DNA of 64,000 bases, taken from assembly GCA_029239975.1 (NCBI GenBank), contig JARBTX010000008.1, forward strand, positions 1 through 64,000, in the 5' to 3' direction. The translations under genes were made by a program, and so were the position numbers. Below are positions 18,794 through 28,098 of the stretch, one piece after another (within the stretch, counting starts at the first letter, position 1; each line of letters opens with the position of its first letter). This DNA is from Anaerocolumna sp. Its GTDB lineage: Bacteria; Bacillota; Clostridia; Lachnospirales; Lachnospiraceae. The notes beneath the pieces were generated by a model. That model searched no databases. It was not told the DNA's origin and saw only the letters and a program-made list of their open reading frames with translations.

Positions 18794-19152
18794 ACAATTC
18801 GTACTACACTATCTGCATGTTCTGCTAATTTACAGCAACTACGTCCTACTATTTCTCGGTATCTTCTATCTTCTTTTTCCATAGGAACAATTCCATACCC
18901 TACTTCATCACAAAGGATAATAACAGATGGGTTGTCCTTGATTAATTTTTCTAAAAATGCTTCCACTTCTTCATTTTCTTTTATTAATCTTCGAATGAAT
19001 TCATGAAAATGATTGATTATAGGCTTAGTTAAAATATCTTCTGTAGTACAATCCACACCATCACAGATTAACTTACTGCTTTCTTCCATCTTTTTTTGAT
19101 GAAGTACAAAATCAAGTTTTCCTTGAGCTCTGCCACCAACATATAACTCCAT
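18766..19152 (-). CDS. short CobU-like protein with atypical P-loop
   Basis: MELYVGGRAQGKLDF start and VIILCDEVGYGIVPMEKEDRRYREIVGR resemble CobU; 128 aa only. Confidence 0.7.
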   Translation of the reverse strand: MELYVGGRAQGKLDFVLHQKKMEESSKLICDGVDCTTEDILTKPIINHFHEFIRRLIKENEEVEAFLEKLIKDNPSVIILCDEVGYGIVPMEKEDRRYREIVGRSCCKLAEHADSVVRIVCGIGQKLK

Positions 19153-19185
19153 TTATTAAGTTCTCCTTTTTGTAATAACTTTAAA

Positions 19186-19337
19186 TAGGTAATTGCGAAA
19201 CTATATAGTTTATCGAATGCATCATACAATTTATACGAATTTTCTGGCTTCAGTTGCCCTTACGAGCAAGATTCAGCCATAAAATTGTATAAATTATATG
19301 ATACATAAATACATCTTTGATGTTTCGCAATTGGCTA
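19186..19337 (-). mobile_element. full copy of the AATTGCGAAAC palindromic element
   Basis: TAGGTAATTGCGAAAC...GTTTCGCAATTGGCTA, internally homologous to the 51.7 kb copy. Confidence 0.8.
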
Positions 19338-19359
19338 ATTAACTATAAGGATAAGCATA

Positions 19360-19433
19360 TCAAAAGTCGAAGTATAGTTTACAACGTATAACACTTTTTA
19401 TAACCATAATTTATACTTTAACGACTTTTGACA
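19360..19433. mobile_element. short element with TCAAAAGTCG/CGACTTTTGA ends
   Basis: TCAAAAGTCGaAGTATA...TATACTTtaaCGACTTTTGAcac; same outer end GTGTGTCAAAAG as the element at 17.1 kb. Confidence 0.6.
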
Positions 19434-19462
19434 CACTAAAATCCTTTAAGATAACTTACTAT

Positions 19463-20224
19463 TTATAATTTATCTATAATAATTGTAGTAATTAAAATTG
19501 CCAATTCACACACTTGCAGGAAAAATCCTGCTAAATCGCCCGTTATTCCACCGAATTGTTTATAAGACATCTTCCTGTAATAAACAAAAACTAACACTGC
19601 TACAACTAAAAGGATTACTCCTGTTACTGCATTTAGAAAAATCATTGCAGCGACGCATAGTAATATGATTGAAACTAACATAATACCAGTAATTTTTCTA
19701 TGTGCACTGGAAGAAAAGGTATATAAAAGCCCTTCTTTTTTAGCAGACTTAAATAAAACCAAAGACAATCCACTGAATGCTCTAGAGAGCACAAAACCTA
19801 TACTAATGATAAGGCTTATTCTTAAGTTTTTAATCTCGGTAAGTGCCCCAAAATACACTAAGTAATACATAACACATCCAATAATAGCAAATGCTCCTGT
19901 ATGGGGATCTTTCATAATTTCTAATTTCTTTTCTTTCGGTTGATATGAACTTAAGGCATCTACCGTATCGAGAAATCCATCAATATGAATTCCACCTGTT
20001 ATCATAACTGGTATTACACAATAAATTGCAGATCTAAAATAAATTCCAAAACCTAACTTTTCACTTATCCACCACCACAGAGTAAGAAAAGCTCCAATTA
20101 CCACACCTACTAGTGGAAAAAAGCCAAGTGAATATTTCATATTTTTATCATTCCATTCTACTCCCCTAACTGGAAGCCTTGAATACATTGAAAATGCTAT
20201 TAACATTGAATTTATCCAAGTCAT
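19463..20224 (-). CDS. cobS: adenosylcobinamide-GDP ribazoletransferase (cobalamin synthase)
   Basis: GGIHIDGFLDTVDAL, MKDPHTGAFAIIG, GGITGDLAGF. Confidence 0.95.
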   Translation of the reverse strand: MTWINSMLIAFSMYSRLPVRGVEWNDKNMKYSLGFFPLVGVVIGAFLTLWWWISEKLGFGIYFRSAIYCVIPVMITGGIHIDGFLDTVDALSSYQPKEKKLEIMKDPHTGAFAIIGCVMYYLVYFGALTEIKNLRISLIISIGFVLSRAFSGLSLVLFKSAKKEGLLYTFSSSAHRKITGIMLVSIILLCVAAMIFLNAVTGVILLVVAVLVFVYYRKMSYKQFGGITGDLAGFFLQVCELAILITTIIIDKL

Positions 20225-20760
20225 ACTTTTCTCCCCTTAATTATATTTGGTATACCACATACTACCTCAACTACATTCAATGCGAGAGAACTGATTCTAC
20301 GATTTATATCACCTAGATTTTGAATATATGTACTTGTATCATCATCATAACTTATACCATCTGAAAACACTTCATTGGAGACAATAACTAGGTTATCACA
20401 CAAGGAATCAAGATGTTTCATTCCTTCCATAATCTCATCACGAACATCTATAGGCTCTGGTAATTGCCTTATTCCATTCTCACTATACATCTCATTTGCC
20501 AGAAGGTTAGACATACATTCCAGTAAAATAGTAGGTTTTCTCTCTACCTTTAGTGACTTTATATTGGTAAAACACTCTATGGTTTGGAATTTCTTATCTT
20601 GTCTTTGTTCTTGATGTCTTTTGATTTTCACAAGACTTTCATTACCATAAGGAATCATAGTGGCTATGTAAATCAAATGTGTCTTATTTAAGCTTAACGC
20701 TAAATTTTCAGCGTACTGGGATTTTCCACTGCCGCTACCACCTGTAACTAATGTAATCAT
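20221..20760 (-). CDS. cobU: adenosylcobinamide kinase / adenosylcobinamide-phosphate guanylyltransferase
   Basis: LVTGGSGSGKSQYAE, YIATMIP...RIKRHQEQR-type region, VSNEVFSDG. Confidence 0.93.
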   Translation of the reverse strand: MITLVTGGSGSGKSQYAENLALSLNKTHLIYIATMIPYGNESLVKIKRHQEQRQDKKFQTIECFTNIKSLKVERKPTILLECMSNLLANEMYSENGIRQLPEPIDVRDEIMEGMKHLDSLCDNLVIVSNEVFSDGISYDDDTSTYIQNLGDINRRISSLALNVVEVVCGIPNIIKGRKV

Positions 20761-20828
20761 TTTCTTCTCCCTATGCGTTTATGGAATATTTCCTTTACCT
20801 TAATTTTTTATAATTACAATTAAATAAA

Positions 20829-21935
20829 TCATTCAAATTTTTCATAAGACTTAATATGGATATCTGAGAAGGTGTTGTTCTCGTTATATACACTAAGCGC
20901 CATATCGAGCATTGGAAAAACTAACGCTGTCCCAGTTCCTTCTCCAAGAGCTAAATTTCCATGTATAATTGGGTTTAGTCCCAATTCTTTCATGATCAGC
21001 AAACTAGCAGGCTCTTTACCAATATGGGATGGTAATATATAATCAGCTGTATCCTGACACAATCTAGTTGCAAGCAAAGCTGCAACAGCAGAAATCATTC
21101 CATCTATAATAATTGGGACATGGTATATAGCCCCACCTAGGAATATACCAGTTAATCCTGCTATGTCATAACCACCTAGTTTTGCTAAAACATCAATTGG
21201 ATCTGAATCATCTGGGTCATGAAAAGCAATAGCTTTCTTAATAACATCTATCTTTCTTAATAAACCATCCTTAGATAGACCTGCTCCTTTTCCTGTAACC
21301 AGTTCGACTGGTACATGAAGCAGTACACTAGCTATGGCACTGCTAGTGGTTGTATTACCAATTCCCATCTCACCAGTACCAAAAATTCCATATCCTTCCT
21401 CTTTTAAGTCTTTTACCAATTGGATACCTATATGTATTGCCTGTAATGCTTGTGCACGGGTCATTGCAGGTTCTTTTGCTATATTACCTGTCCCATAAGC
21501 TATTTTTCTATTTAATACACCATCAGTTGAAAGATCTGTTTTTATTCCAATGTCCACTGGAATAACATTTACTTCAGCAACCATAGCCATTCGATTAACA
21601 CTAGCCGTCCCTTTTGCAAAGTTCTCAGTTACAATTGCTGTTACACTACTATCTGTTTGAGTCACTTGCTCTGAAACTACTCCATTGTCACTACACATAA
21701 TTAGGATTGCTCTCTTGCCTAGGTCGAACTGCTTTGTCCCTTTTATACCAGCTATTTTAATAATTAAATCTTCTAGTAGACCTAGACCTTCAATTGGTTT
21801 TGCTATATTATCCCAATGATTTTTTGCATTCAATATAGCAACTTCATCACTGGGATGAATTTCTTTTACTATTTGATCCAATTCCAAATTCATAATTATC
21901 TCACATTCTTTTAATAGCATTTTATTTGATAACAT
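20829..21935 (-). CDS. cobT: nicotinate-nucleotide-dimethylbenzimidazole phosphoribosyltransferase
   Basis: CSDNGVVSEQVTQ, GEMGIGNTTTSSA, LGGYDIAGLTG; start probably at internal MNLELDQ. Confidence 0.95.
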   Translation of the reverse strand: MLSNKMLLKECEIIMNLELDQIVKEIHPSDEVAILNAKNHWDNIAKPIEGLGLLEDLIIKIAGIKGTKQFDLGKRAILIMCSDNGVVSEQVTQTDSSVTAIVTENFAKGTASVNRMAMVAEVNVIPVDIGIKTDLSTDGVLNRKIAYGTGNIAKEPAMTRAQALQAIHIGIQLVKDLKEEGYGIFGTGEMGIGNTTTSSAIASVLLHVPVELVTGKGAGLSKDGLLRKIDVIKKAIAFHDPDDSDPIDVLAKLGGYDIAGLTGIFLGGAIYHVPIIIDGMISAVAALLATRLCQDTADYILPSHIGKEPASLLIMKELGLNPIIHGNLALGEGTGTALVFPMLDMALSVYNENNTFSDIHIKSYEKFE

Positions 21936-22029
21936 TCTCTATCTTTTTTCATAATATATCTATACTAGTTGTAATTGCATGCAATTCCTTCTTCATTCAC
22001 TTACTTAAATTATTTCTTTATATATTTTA

Positions 22030-22233
22030 TCAATCACTTCTTCTATCACTTCTTCTATCACTTCTTCAATTACTTCATCAATCACTTCTTATATCACTTC
22101 TTATATCACTTCTTCTATTACTTCATCAATCACTTCTTCTATTACTTCTACAATCACTACTTCTATTACTTCTTCAACTACTTCTTCAATTACTTATTCA
22201 ATTACTTCTTCAATTACTTCTTCAATTACTTCT
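22030..22233 (-). repeat. 12-bp tandem repeat, 17 units, beginning with the last three codons and stop of cobB
   Basis: minus strand AGAAGTAATTGA (R S N stop) and variants; 204 bp = 17 x 12 with exact period. Confidence 0.95.
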
Positions 22234-23595
22234 CATCTTTTCACTATACTTAATACATTGATTCACAAAACCCTCTGCAATTGCTGGATTACTGTAATAA
22301 TATAGGTGTGGAAAACCTGCATACATTATGTCCGTTGCATGAATGCAATCCCATTCTTTCGTTCCACTTGCTTTAACGGCATGATAATCTTCTCCAGAAC
22401 TTTCACTATCCCAATAATGAAATTCATGTGCTTTAACATGACCTAATTTGCTAGAAATTAGATTATCCTTATAAGCACTCATATCGATATAGCCAAATCG
22501 TTGTAACCGATTTGTCTTATAACATTTACCCTGAATCACACCTACCATAGGATATTCTTTTCCTGTTGTATCTTCCATCGTATCATGTAGGTACATAAAC
22601 CCACCACATTCTGCGATTGTTGGGATTCCATCATAAATTGCTTGTTTTATACTCTTTAACATGTTCTGATTTTTTGACAGCTCATCTGCATATAGCTCTG
22701 GATAACCACCATTTAATAAAAGCCCACTAATATCATTTGGGAGTTTCGTATCCTTAAGTGGGCTAAATGGTAGTAACGTACAACCCATCTCAGTTAATAA
22801 ATCAAGATTATCCCTATAATGAAAGCAAAATGCATTATCCATGGCAATAGCTATCTTTATTTGTTTACTCACCTTTTTCACTTTAAAAATAGAGATGTCA
22901 GGAAGGTCTTCAGCTTGTTTTGATAGTTGAAGCATACCGTTTATATCAAGTGTGTTTTCAAGATTACTAGCTAATAATTCAATCTTGTTCTTAATATCTT
23001 CTATCTCATCTGCCGTAACTAGCCCCAAATGCCTACTTTCTAGTATGCATTCTTTTATGACTGGTACGTACCCTAAAGAAACAACACCTAGCTTTTTTGC
23101 TAATTTTTTAGCATCTTCATACAACACTTCAGGTAACTGATTGAATATAACCCCTTTTATATTATTATCAGCTTTAAACCCTAGAAACCCTTGCAGAATA
23201 GCTCCAATTGAAGTACTTACCCCTTTACAATCTAGTACTAATATCACTGGCGTTTTGGTGATTGTTGCTATGGAGTAACTACTAGCATTACTAGTAAAAC
23301 CAATGCCATCATAATATCCCATAACACCTTCAATCACACTAATATCTGTATCCTTTGAATTCTTAATAAATAGGGAGTTTAATGTTTCTGAATCTGTGAA
23401 ATAACTATCTAAGTTTCCTGACTTCGTACCTATAATCTTACTATGAAACATAGGGTCAATATAATCAGGCCCACATTTAAATGAGCTAACGAAAAGTCCT
23501 TGATTCATGATACATTTTAAAATACCACAGGTAATGGTTGTCTTTCCGCATCCACTTTTAGTACCAGCAATCATTAATCTATTAATTTTGTTCAA
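22222..23595 (-). CDS. cbiA: cobyrinic acid a,c-diamide synthase
   Basis: MIAGTKSGCGKTTITCGIL, FKCGPDYIDPMFH, AECGGFMYL. Confidence 0.95.
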   Translation of the reverse strand: MNKINRLMIAGTKSGCGKTTITCGILKCIMNQGLFVSSFKCGPDYIDPMFHSKIIGTKSGNLDSYFTDSETLNSLFIKNSKDTDISVIEGVMGYYDGIGFTSNASSYSIATITKTPVILVLDCKGVSTSIGAILQGFLGFKADNNIKGVIFNQLPEVLYEDAKKLAKKLGVVSLGYVPVIKECILESRHLGLVTADEIEDIKNKIELLASNLENTLDINGMLQLSKQAEDLPDISIFKVKKVSKQIKIAIAMDNAFCFHYRDNLDLLTEMGCTLLPFSPLKDTKLPNDISGLLLNGGYPELYADELSKNQNMLKSIKQAIYDGIPTIAECGGFMYLHDTMEDTTGKEYPMVGVIQGKCYKTNRLQRFGYIDMSAYKDNLISSKLGHVKAHEFHYWDSESSGEDYHAVKASGTKEWDCIHATDIMYAGFPHLYYYSNPAIAEGFVNQCIKYSEKMRSN

Positions 23596-24788
23596 TGAGT
23601 TTTCCCCCTACCGCTAAGGATAAAAACTGGATTTTGTCCGCATAGCATATGATAATTCCCTATTTCTTTGGTTTTTGAAATAGATGCTTGTACTACTTCT
23701 ATATCTACCATTTCTTTTGCTTTAAATAATGTTAGTGTCTCAGCTAAGGTCTCTAATGCAATGGCATTTACGACGATTTGAATGGAATTATTTTTATGTA
23801 ATAGAGCACTTATAATAGACTCCATATTTCCTTTGCTTCCACCAATAAAAGCGATATCCGGTGTTTCTAGCTCACTAAAAACATCTGGTGCCATTCCATG
23901 AATAATCTCAAGGTTAAAAGTCGCGAATCTTTCTCTATTTAACTTAATTAATTGGATGGCTTCATCCTTTTGTTCGATTGCATATACTTTACCCTTTTTT
24001 GCAATAAGCGCCATTTCTATGGAGACAGAACCAGTGCCAGCTCCAATGTCGTATATAATGGAGTCTTCTTTTAAGTTTAGTTTACTAATGGATATGGCAC
24101 GAACTTCACTTTTTGTCATTGGAACTTCTCCACGAATAAACTCATCATCGTTTATTCCTAATCGGTATTCTGGTTGGAAACCTGGATTATTTATTATTAT
24201 AACGCTTAGTGGTTCAAATTCTTGTCCCGTTAAATCCATCGCTTTTGCCTTTATGATTCTTTCATTACTGTAAGACAAGTTTTCACCAATGCTAACTTCC
24301 ACATTACCGAAACCAGCTTTCTCTAATTTCATACATATATCACTAATTTTTCCGTCTGTTAATGCAAATGTCTTTTTGTGTTGTTTCACTGCTAATACTA
24401 TATTTTCATTTCTCCCATGTAGACTTGTTAGGTATATATCTTCCCAAGAACAACCAAGCTTTGCACAAAAATAAGATAAAGATGATATACCAGGAATTAC
24501 TTTTACTGTAAAGTCATGTAGTTCTTCTAATATCTTATTGGTTCCACTATAAAAACCGGTATCACCGGACATTAGGATACAAAAGTTTTGAAAACCTGAC
24601 TTAACAATATATTCACGTATTTCTTTACTATCATAGGTGAAGACCATTGTTTTGTTGTTATCCTGAAAGGTATCTAACATTCGTTTTGCTCCAATTAAAA
24701 CCTGCGCTTCATCTATGTATCTTTTTCCTTCTAAGGTTATGGTTTCAGGATTTCCCATTCCAATTCCTATAATGGTTATATTCTTCAT
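23592..24788 (-). CDS. fused cobalt-precorrin-7 methyltransferase / decarboxylase (CbiE-CbiT)
   Basis: ITIIGIGMGNPETITLEGK then IYDIGAGTGSVSIEMAL and AFIGGSKGNM. Confidence 0.93.
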   Translation of the reverse strand: MKNITIIGIGMGNPETITLEGKRYIDEAQVLIGAKRMLDTFQDNNKTMVFTYDSKEIREYIVKSGFQNFCILMSGDTGFYSGTNKILEELHDFTVKVIPGISSLSYFCAKLGCSWEDIYLTSLHGRNENIVLAVKQHKKTFALTDGKISDICMKLEKAGFGNVEVSIGENLSYSNERIIKAKAMDLTGQEFEPLSVIIINNPGFQPEYRLGINDDEFIRGEVPMTKSEVRAISISKLNLKEDSIIYDIGAGTGSVSIEMALIAKKGKVYAIEQKDEAIQLIKLNRERFATFNLEIIHGMAPDVFSELETPDIAFIGGSKGNMESIISALLHKNNSIQIVVNAIALETLAETLTLFKAKEMVDIEVVQASISKTKEIGNYHMLCGQNPVFILSGRGKTH

Positions 24789-24804
24789 ATTAATCCCTAA
24801 CTTT

Positions 24805-25560
24805 CTAACTAATAAATTTTTTAACCCACTCGTTCATTTCACTAACCAAGTATCCATCTTCTTTACTTGGGCGTCTTATTACAATAACTTCAACTCCAGC
24901 TTTTTTTGCAGCCTCAATTTTCTCCACAAATCCACCAGCAACGCCAGATTCTTTCGTTACGAGATAATTAGCCCCAGTCTCCTTAAGTGTTACGTAGTTC
25001 ATTTCCAGGGAACATGGTCCTTGCATACAGATTAAATTCTTTCCCTGAAATCCTAATTTCTCACATTGTGCTACCACTTCTTTCGTTGGCAGTACACGAA
25101 CAATAAGACGGTTTTTATAATCATTTACTTTTGTAAATGCTTCTAATTCTTTACTTCCTGTGGTGATAAGTGCCTTCTCTGTTCTATGATTTAAAAATTC
25201 TACCACTTCCCTAATGGACTCTACATATAAAACATGTTCACACTCCATACTTTCTCTCAGTACTCTTACATATTTGATACCACTTGTTTCACAAGCTTCT
25301 TTTATATTATTGGTTACCAAAACCGCATAGGGATGAGTGGCGTCAATAATCAACTGATGTTTTTTACGTTCGATTTCATCTAGTATCTGTTGTTTATCCA
25401 TACGCCCCACATGAACCTGTAAATATGTACTCTTAGGTAATACTGTTTCACCATAATCTGTAGCTACACAAACATCTACCTGTATTTCATGTTCAATAAA
25501 ATATTCACAAAGGATTCTTCCTTCTGTTGTTCCGGCAAAGATAAGTACCTTATTCGTCAT
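24805..25560 (-). CDS. cbiJ: cobalt-precorrin-6A reductase
   Basis: LIFAGTTEGRIL, DATHPYAV, TGSKEL motifs. Confidence 0.92.
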   Translation of the reverse strand: MTNKVLIFAGTTEGRILCEYFIEHEIQVDVCVATDYGETVLPKSTYLQVHVGRMDKQQILDEIERKKHQLIIDATHPYAVLVTNNIKEACETSGIKYVRVLRESMECEHVLYVESIREVVEFLNHRTEKALITTGSKELEAFTKVNDYKNRLIVRVLPTKEVVAQCEKLGFQGKNLICMQGPCSLEMNYVTLKETGANYLVTKESGVAGGFVEKIEAAKKAGVEVIVIRRPSKEDGYLVSEMNEWVKKFIS

Positions 25561-26299
25561 TGTTCTCCTTCTTTGTGATGAAATATCCTCTTGGTGTTAC
25601 CATCTTATTGTTTATATTTTTTGTTGATGAGTTACCTATATATACAGTGGTAAACATATCTACCGATTCATCTATTAGTTCTCCCAAGGTTGTAATTACA
25701 CTTATTTCTCCAGCTCGTCCAATATTTTTTACGTATCCGCACACAGTATCTTTATCTTGGTATTGTAAAATAATTTCACAAGCCCTTTTAAGATAATCAT
25801 GTCTCTTTTTACTAGAAGGATTATAAAGACAAATTACTAAATCACACATAGCACTACATTGTAATCTTTTCTCGATAACTTCCCAAGGAGTCATTAAATC
25901 ACTTAAACTAATCACAGCAAAGTCATGTGTAAGAGGCGCTCCAAGTACTGCTCCACCACTACAAGCCGCAGTAACTCCAGATATCACTTCGATTTCAAAT
26001 GGTTCATATTCTGTGGAAAGTTCATAAATTAAACTTGCTAACCCATACACTCCGCTATCTCCACTACATACAAGTGAAACCGTCTTCCCTTTTAACGTTT
26101 CTTCTATCGCCCACCTGCATCGTTCTTCTTCTTTTGTCATAGGTGTACTAAAAAATACTTTGTCATTAAAATATTCCTTTACTAAATCTATATAGACAGA
26201 ATACCCAACAATAATTTCACTGTTCTTTATGGCATTTTTTGCTTGTATTGTCATGTATTCATATCCACCTGCACCAAAGCCTACGATGTATAATTTCAT
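25550..26299 (-). CDS. cbiH: cobalt-precorrin-3B C17-methyltransferase
   Basis: IVGFGAGGYEYMTIQAKNAI, VCSGDSGVYGLA, CLYNPSSKKR. Confidence 0.93.
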   Translation of the reverse strand: MKLYIVGFGAGGYEYMTIQAKNAIKNSEIIVGYSVYIDLVKEYFNDKVFFSTPMTKEEERCRWAIEETLKGKTVSLVCSGDSGVYGLASLIYELSTEYEPFEIEVISGVTAACSGGAVLGAPLTHDFAVISLSDLMTPWEVIEKRLQCSAMCDLVICLYNPSSKKRHDYLKRACEIILQYQDKDTVCGYVKNIGRAGEISVITTLGELIDESVDMFTTVYIGNSSTKNINNKMVTPRGYFITKKENNDE

Positions 26300-26311
26300 A
26301 TTTGTCCTCCA

Positions 26312-27343
26312 TTAAAATTGTAATATGTGGTTTATCTCACAGACTGCTAATGTGATTCCCTGCTTGCTCGTTTTTGGTATAATCAATGATCCATACTCAC
26401 TTCCAAGCATGGCACTTCGTTCACACACATTATCAACACCAACCGTATTTTTTACAAAAGATGAACTTGCAAATTCTCCCTTTACTGCATTCAGTTCTTC
26501 TACTGAAAAGGTATTAAAACGAACACCGAACTTTTCGGCTAACTGTATCATACCTGACTCTTTGCTTTTTAAATCAATGGAGCAGATTTTTATGACTCTT
26601 TTAGAATCGATTTGATTTTCCTTTAGCACTTCATCAACAAATGTTTCAATCCTATCAAAAGGAGTTTCTCGCTTACATCCAATTCCTAAAACAATATTTT
26701 TAGGAATCAAGTTAAGGGTATTAGGGTAAGGCTTTCTATTCTTATCATTTGAAATACATATACCTATGTCTGTTTTATCTTTTGTTAACTCAGAAGGTAA
26801 CTGTCCCGCCATTTTTAATTCACTAAAAAAGCTTATCTTTTCTCCATGTAATATACTACTGGATATTAGTTTTATCATACTTACATCTGTGATGATTAAC
26901 TTATTCTTTTTAGCCCAGCTATCCACTGCAAACTTTTGGTTAACATCCGTTGCAGTAGTAATAACTGGCTTTCCACCAATCATATTGGCTACTATGTTTG
27001 TAAGCTCGTTCCCGCCACCAATATGTCCAGACAAAAGAGAAATGACATAGGTACCATGTTCATCTAAAACTAATACCGCAGGATCTTCTACTTTACTACG
27101 TAAATATGGTGCAATGGAACGAACAGCAATACCACAAGCTCCGATAAAAATGATTCCATCCATAGTAGAAAATAGATTTTTCATTAAATCCTTTAAGTTA
27201 CAAAAAGGAGTAAGGTTGGTATCATCTACGTATTTATCTATCATGTACCCTGTTACTTGCTCACCAGTTAACATTAGCTCATTTACAATTTTTGAATTTA
27301 ACCCGCCACCTTTTCTTGTAAAAGCTATCACGGCTAGTTTCAT
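26312..27343 (-). CDS. cbiG: cobalt-precorrin 5A hydrolase
   Basis: IAFTRKGGGL, VLDEHGTYVISLLSGHIGGGNELT, VLGIGCKRETP. Confidence 0.93.
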   Translation of the reverse strand: MKLAVIAFTRKGGGLNSKIVNELMLTGEQVTGYMIDKYVDDTNLTPFCNLKDLMKNLFSTMDGIIFIGACGIAVRSIAPYLRSKVEDPAVLVLDEHGTYVISLLSGHIGGGNELTNIVANMIGGKPVITTATDVNQKFAVDSWAKKNKLIITDVSMIKLISSSILHGEKISFFSELKMAGQLPSELTKDKTDIGICISNDKNRKPYPNTLNLIPKNIVLGIGCKRETPFDRIETFVDEVLKENQIDSKRVIKICSIDLKSKESGMIQLAEKFGVRFNTFSVEELNAVKGEFASSSFVKNTVGVDNVCERSAMLGSEYGSLIIPKTSKQGITLAVCEINHILQF

Positions 27344-28095
27344 TTCGTGGCCTCTCGGTACTCAGTTGAAAAGGTGGGATCATATAACTTGGACAATTCG
27401 TATTCATCGCCTAAGAATTCACCAACCACAATTAGTGCTGTTTTGGTAATATTGTTATCCAGTGCTAACTGGGGTAAATCCTTAAGTACTCCCTTTACAA
27501 TGATCTCATCTTTCCAGGTCGCTTTGTATACAATTGCGCAAGGTGTTGTTAGTTGATAACCACCAATTAATAACTCTTCTTTCAGTTCTTTCAGTAGCCC
27601 TGTACTTAAGAAAATAACCATGGTTGCTTGATGGCTAGCAAGTAATGCTATCTGTTCTTTTGGCGGCACCGGTGTCTTTCCTGGCATACGGGTAATGATA
27701 ACGGTTTGAGACACATTTGGTAATGTATATTCCGCTTTTAATGCCGCAGCTGCTCCACAGAAACTACTTACACCAGGGCACACATCATACTCAATGCCAA
27801 CAGCCTTAAGGCGATCCATCTGTTCACGAATCGCACCATATATACTTGGATCCCCAGTATGTAATCGAACAATATTTTTCCCATCCTTATTATTTGATAC
27901 CATAACATCTATTATCTCATCTAAAGTCATATGAGCACTGTTATAAACTTTACAGTCTTTATTTGCATACTGTAAAAGTTCTTCATTCACTAAAGAACCC
28001 GCATATATTATAATATCCGCTTCTGTTAATAATCTTTGTCCTCTAAGGGTGATTAAATCCACCGCACCACTTCCTGCGCCTACAAAATGTACCAT
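27340..28095 (-). CDS. cbiF: cobalt-precorrin-4 C11-methyltransferase
   Basis: VHFVGAGSGAVDLITLRGQRLL, RLHTGDPSIYGAI. Confidence 0.95.
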   Translation of the reverse strand: MVHFVGAGSGAVDLITLRGQRLLTEADIIIYAGSLVNEELLQYANKDCKVYNSAHMTLDEIIDVMVSNNKDGKNIVRLHTGDPSIYGAIREQMDRLKAVGIEYDVCPGVSSFCGAAAALKAEYTLPNVSQTVIITRMPGKTPVPPKEQIALLASHQATMVIFLSTGLLKELKEELLIGGYQLTTPCAIVYKATWKDEIIVKGVLKDLPQLALDNNITKTALIVVGEFLGDEYELSKLYDPTFSTEYREATK

Positions 28096-28098
28096 ATA

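Noticed and set aside
18766-19152. Pseudogene fragment of cobU
   Set aside because: The ORF has a good SD and start and overlaps the next gene in operon fashion, so it is treated as an intact short paralogue.
22030-22233. CRISPR array
   Set aside because: 12-bp units without spacers, derived from the cobB coding tail.
21926-22261. Plus-strand ORFs of Leu/Gln/Ser- or Tyr/Phe/Asn-rich repeats (111 aa and 92 aa)
   Set aside because: They are six-frame artefacts of the 12-bp tandem array after cobB; no SD and extreme low complexity.
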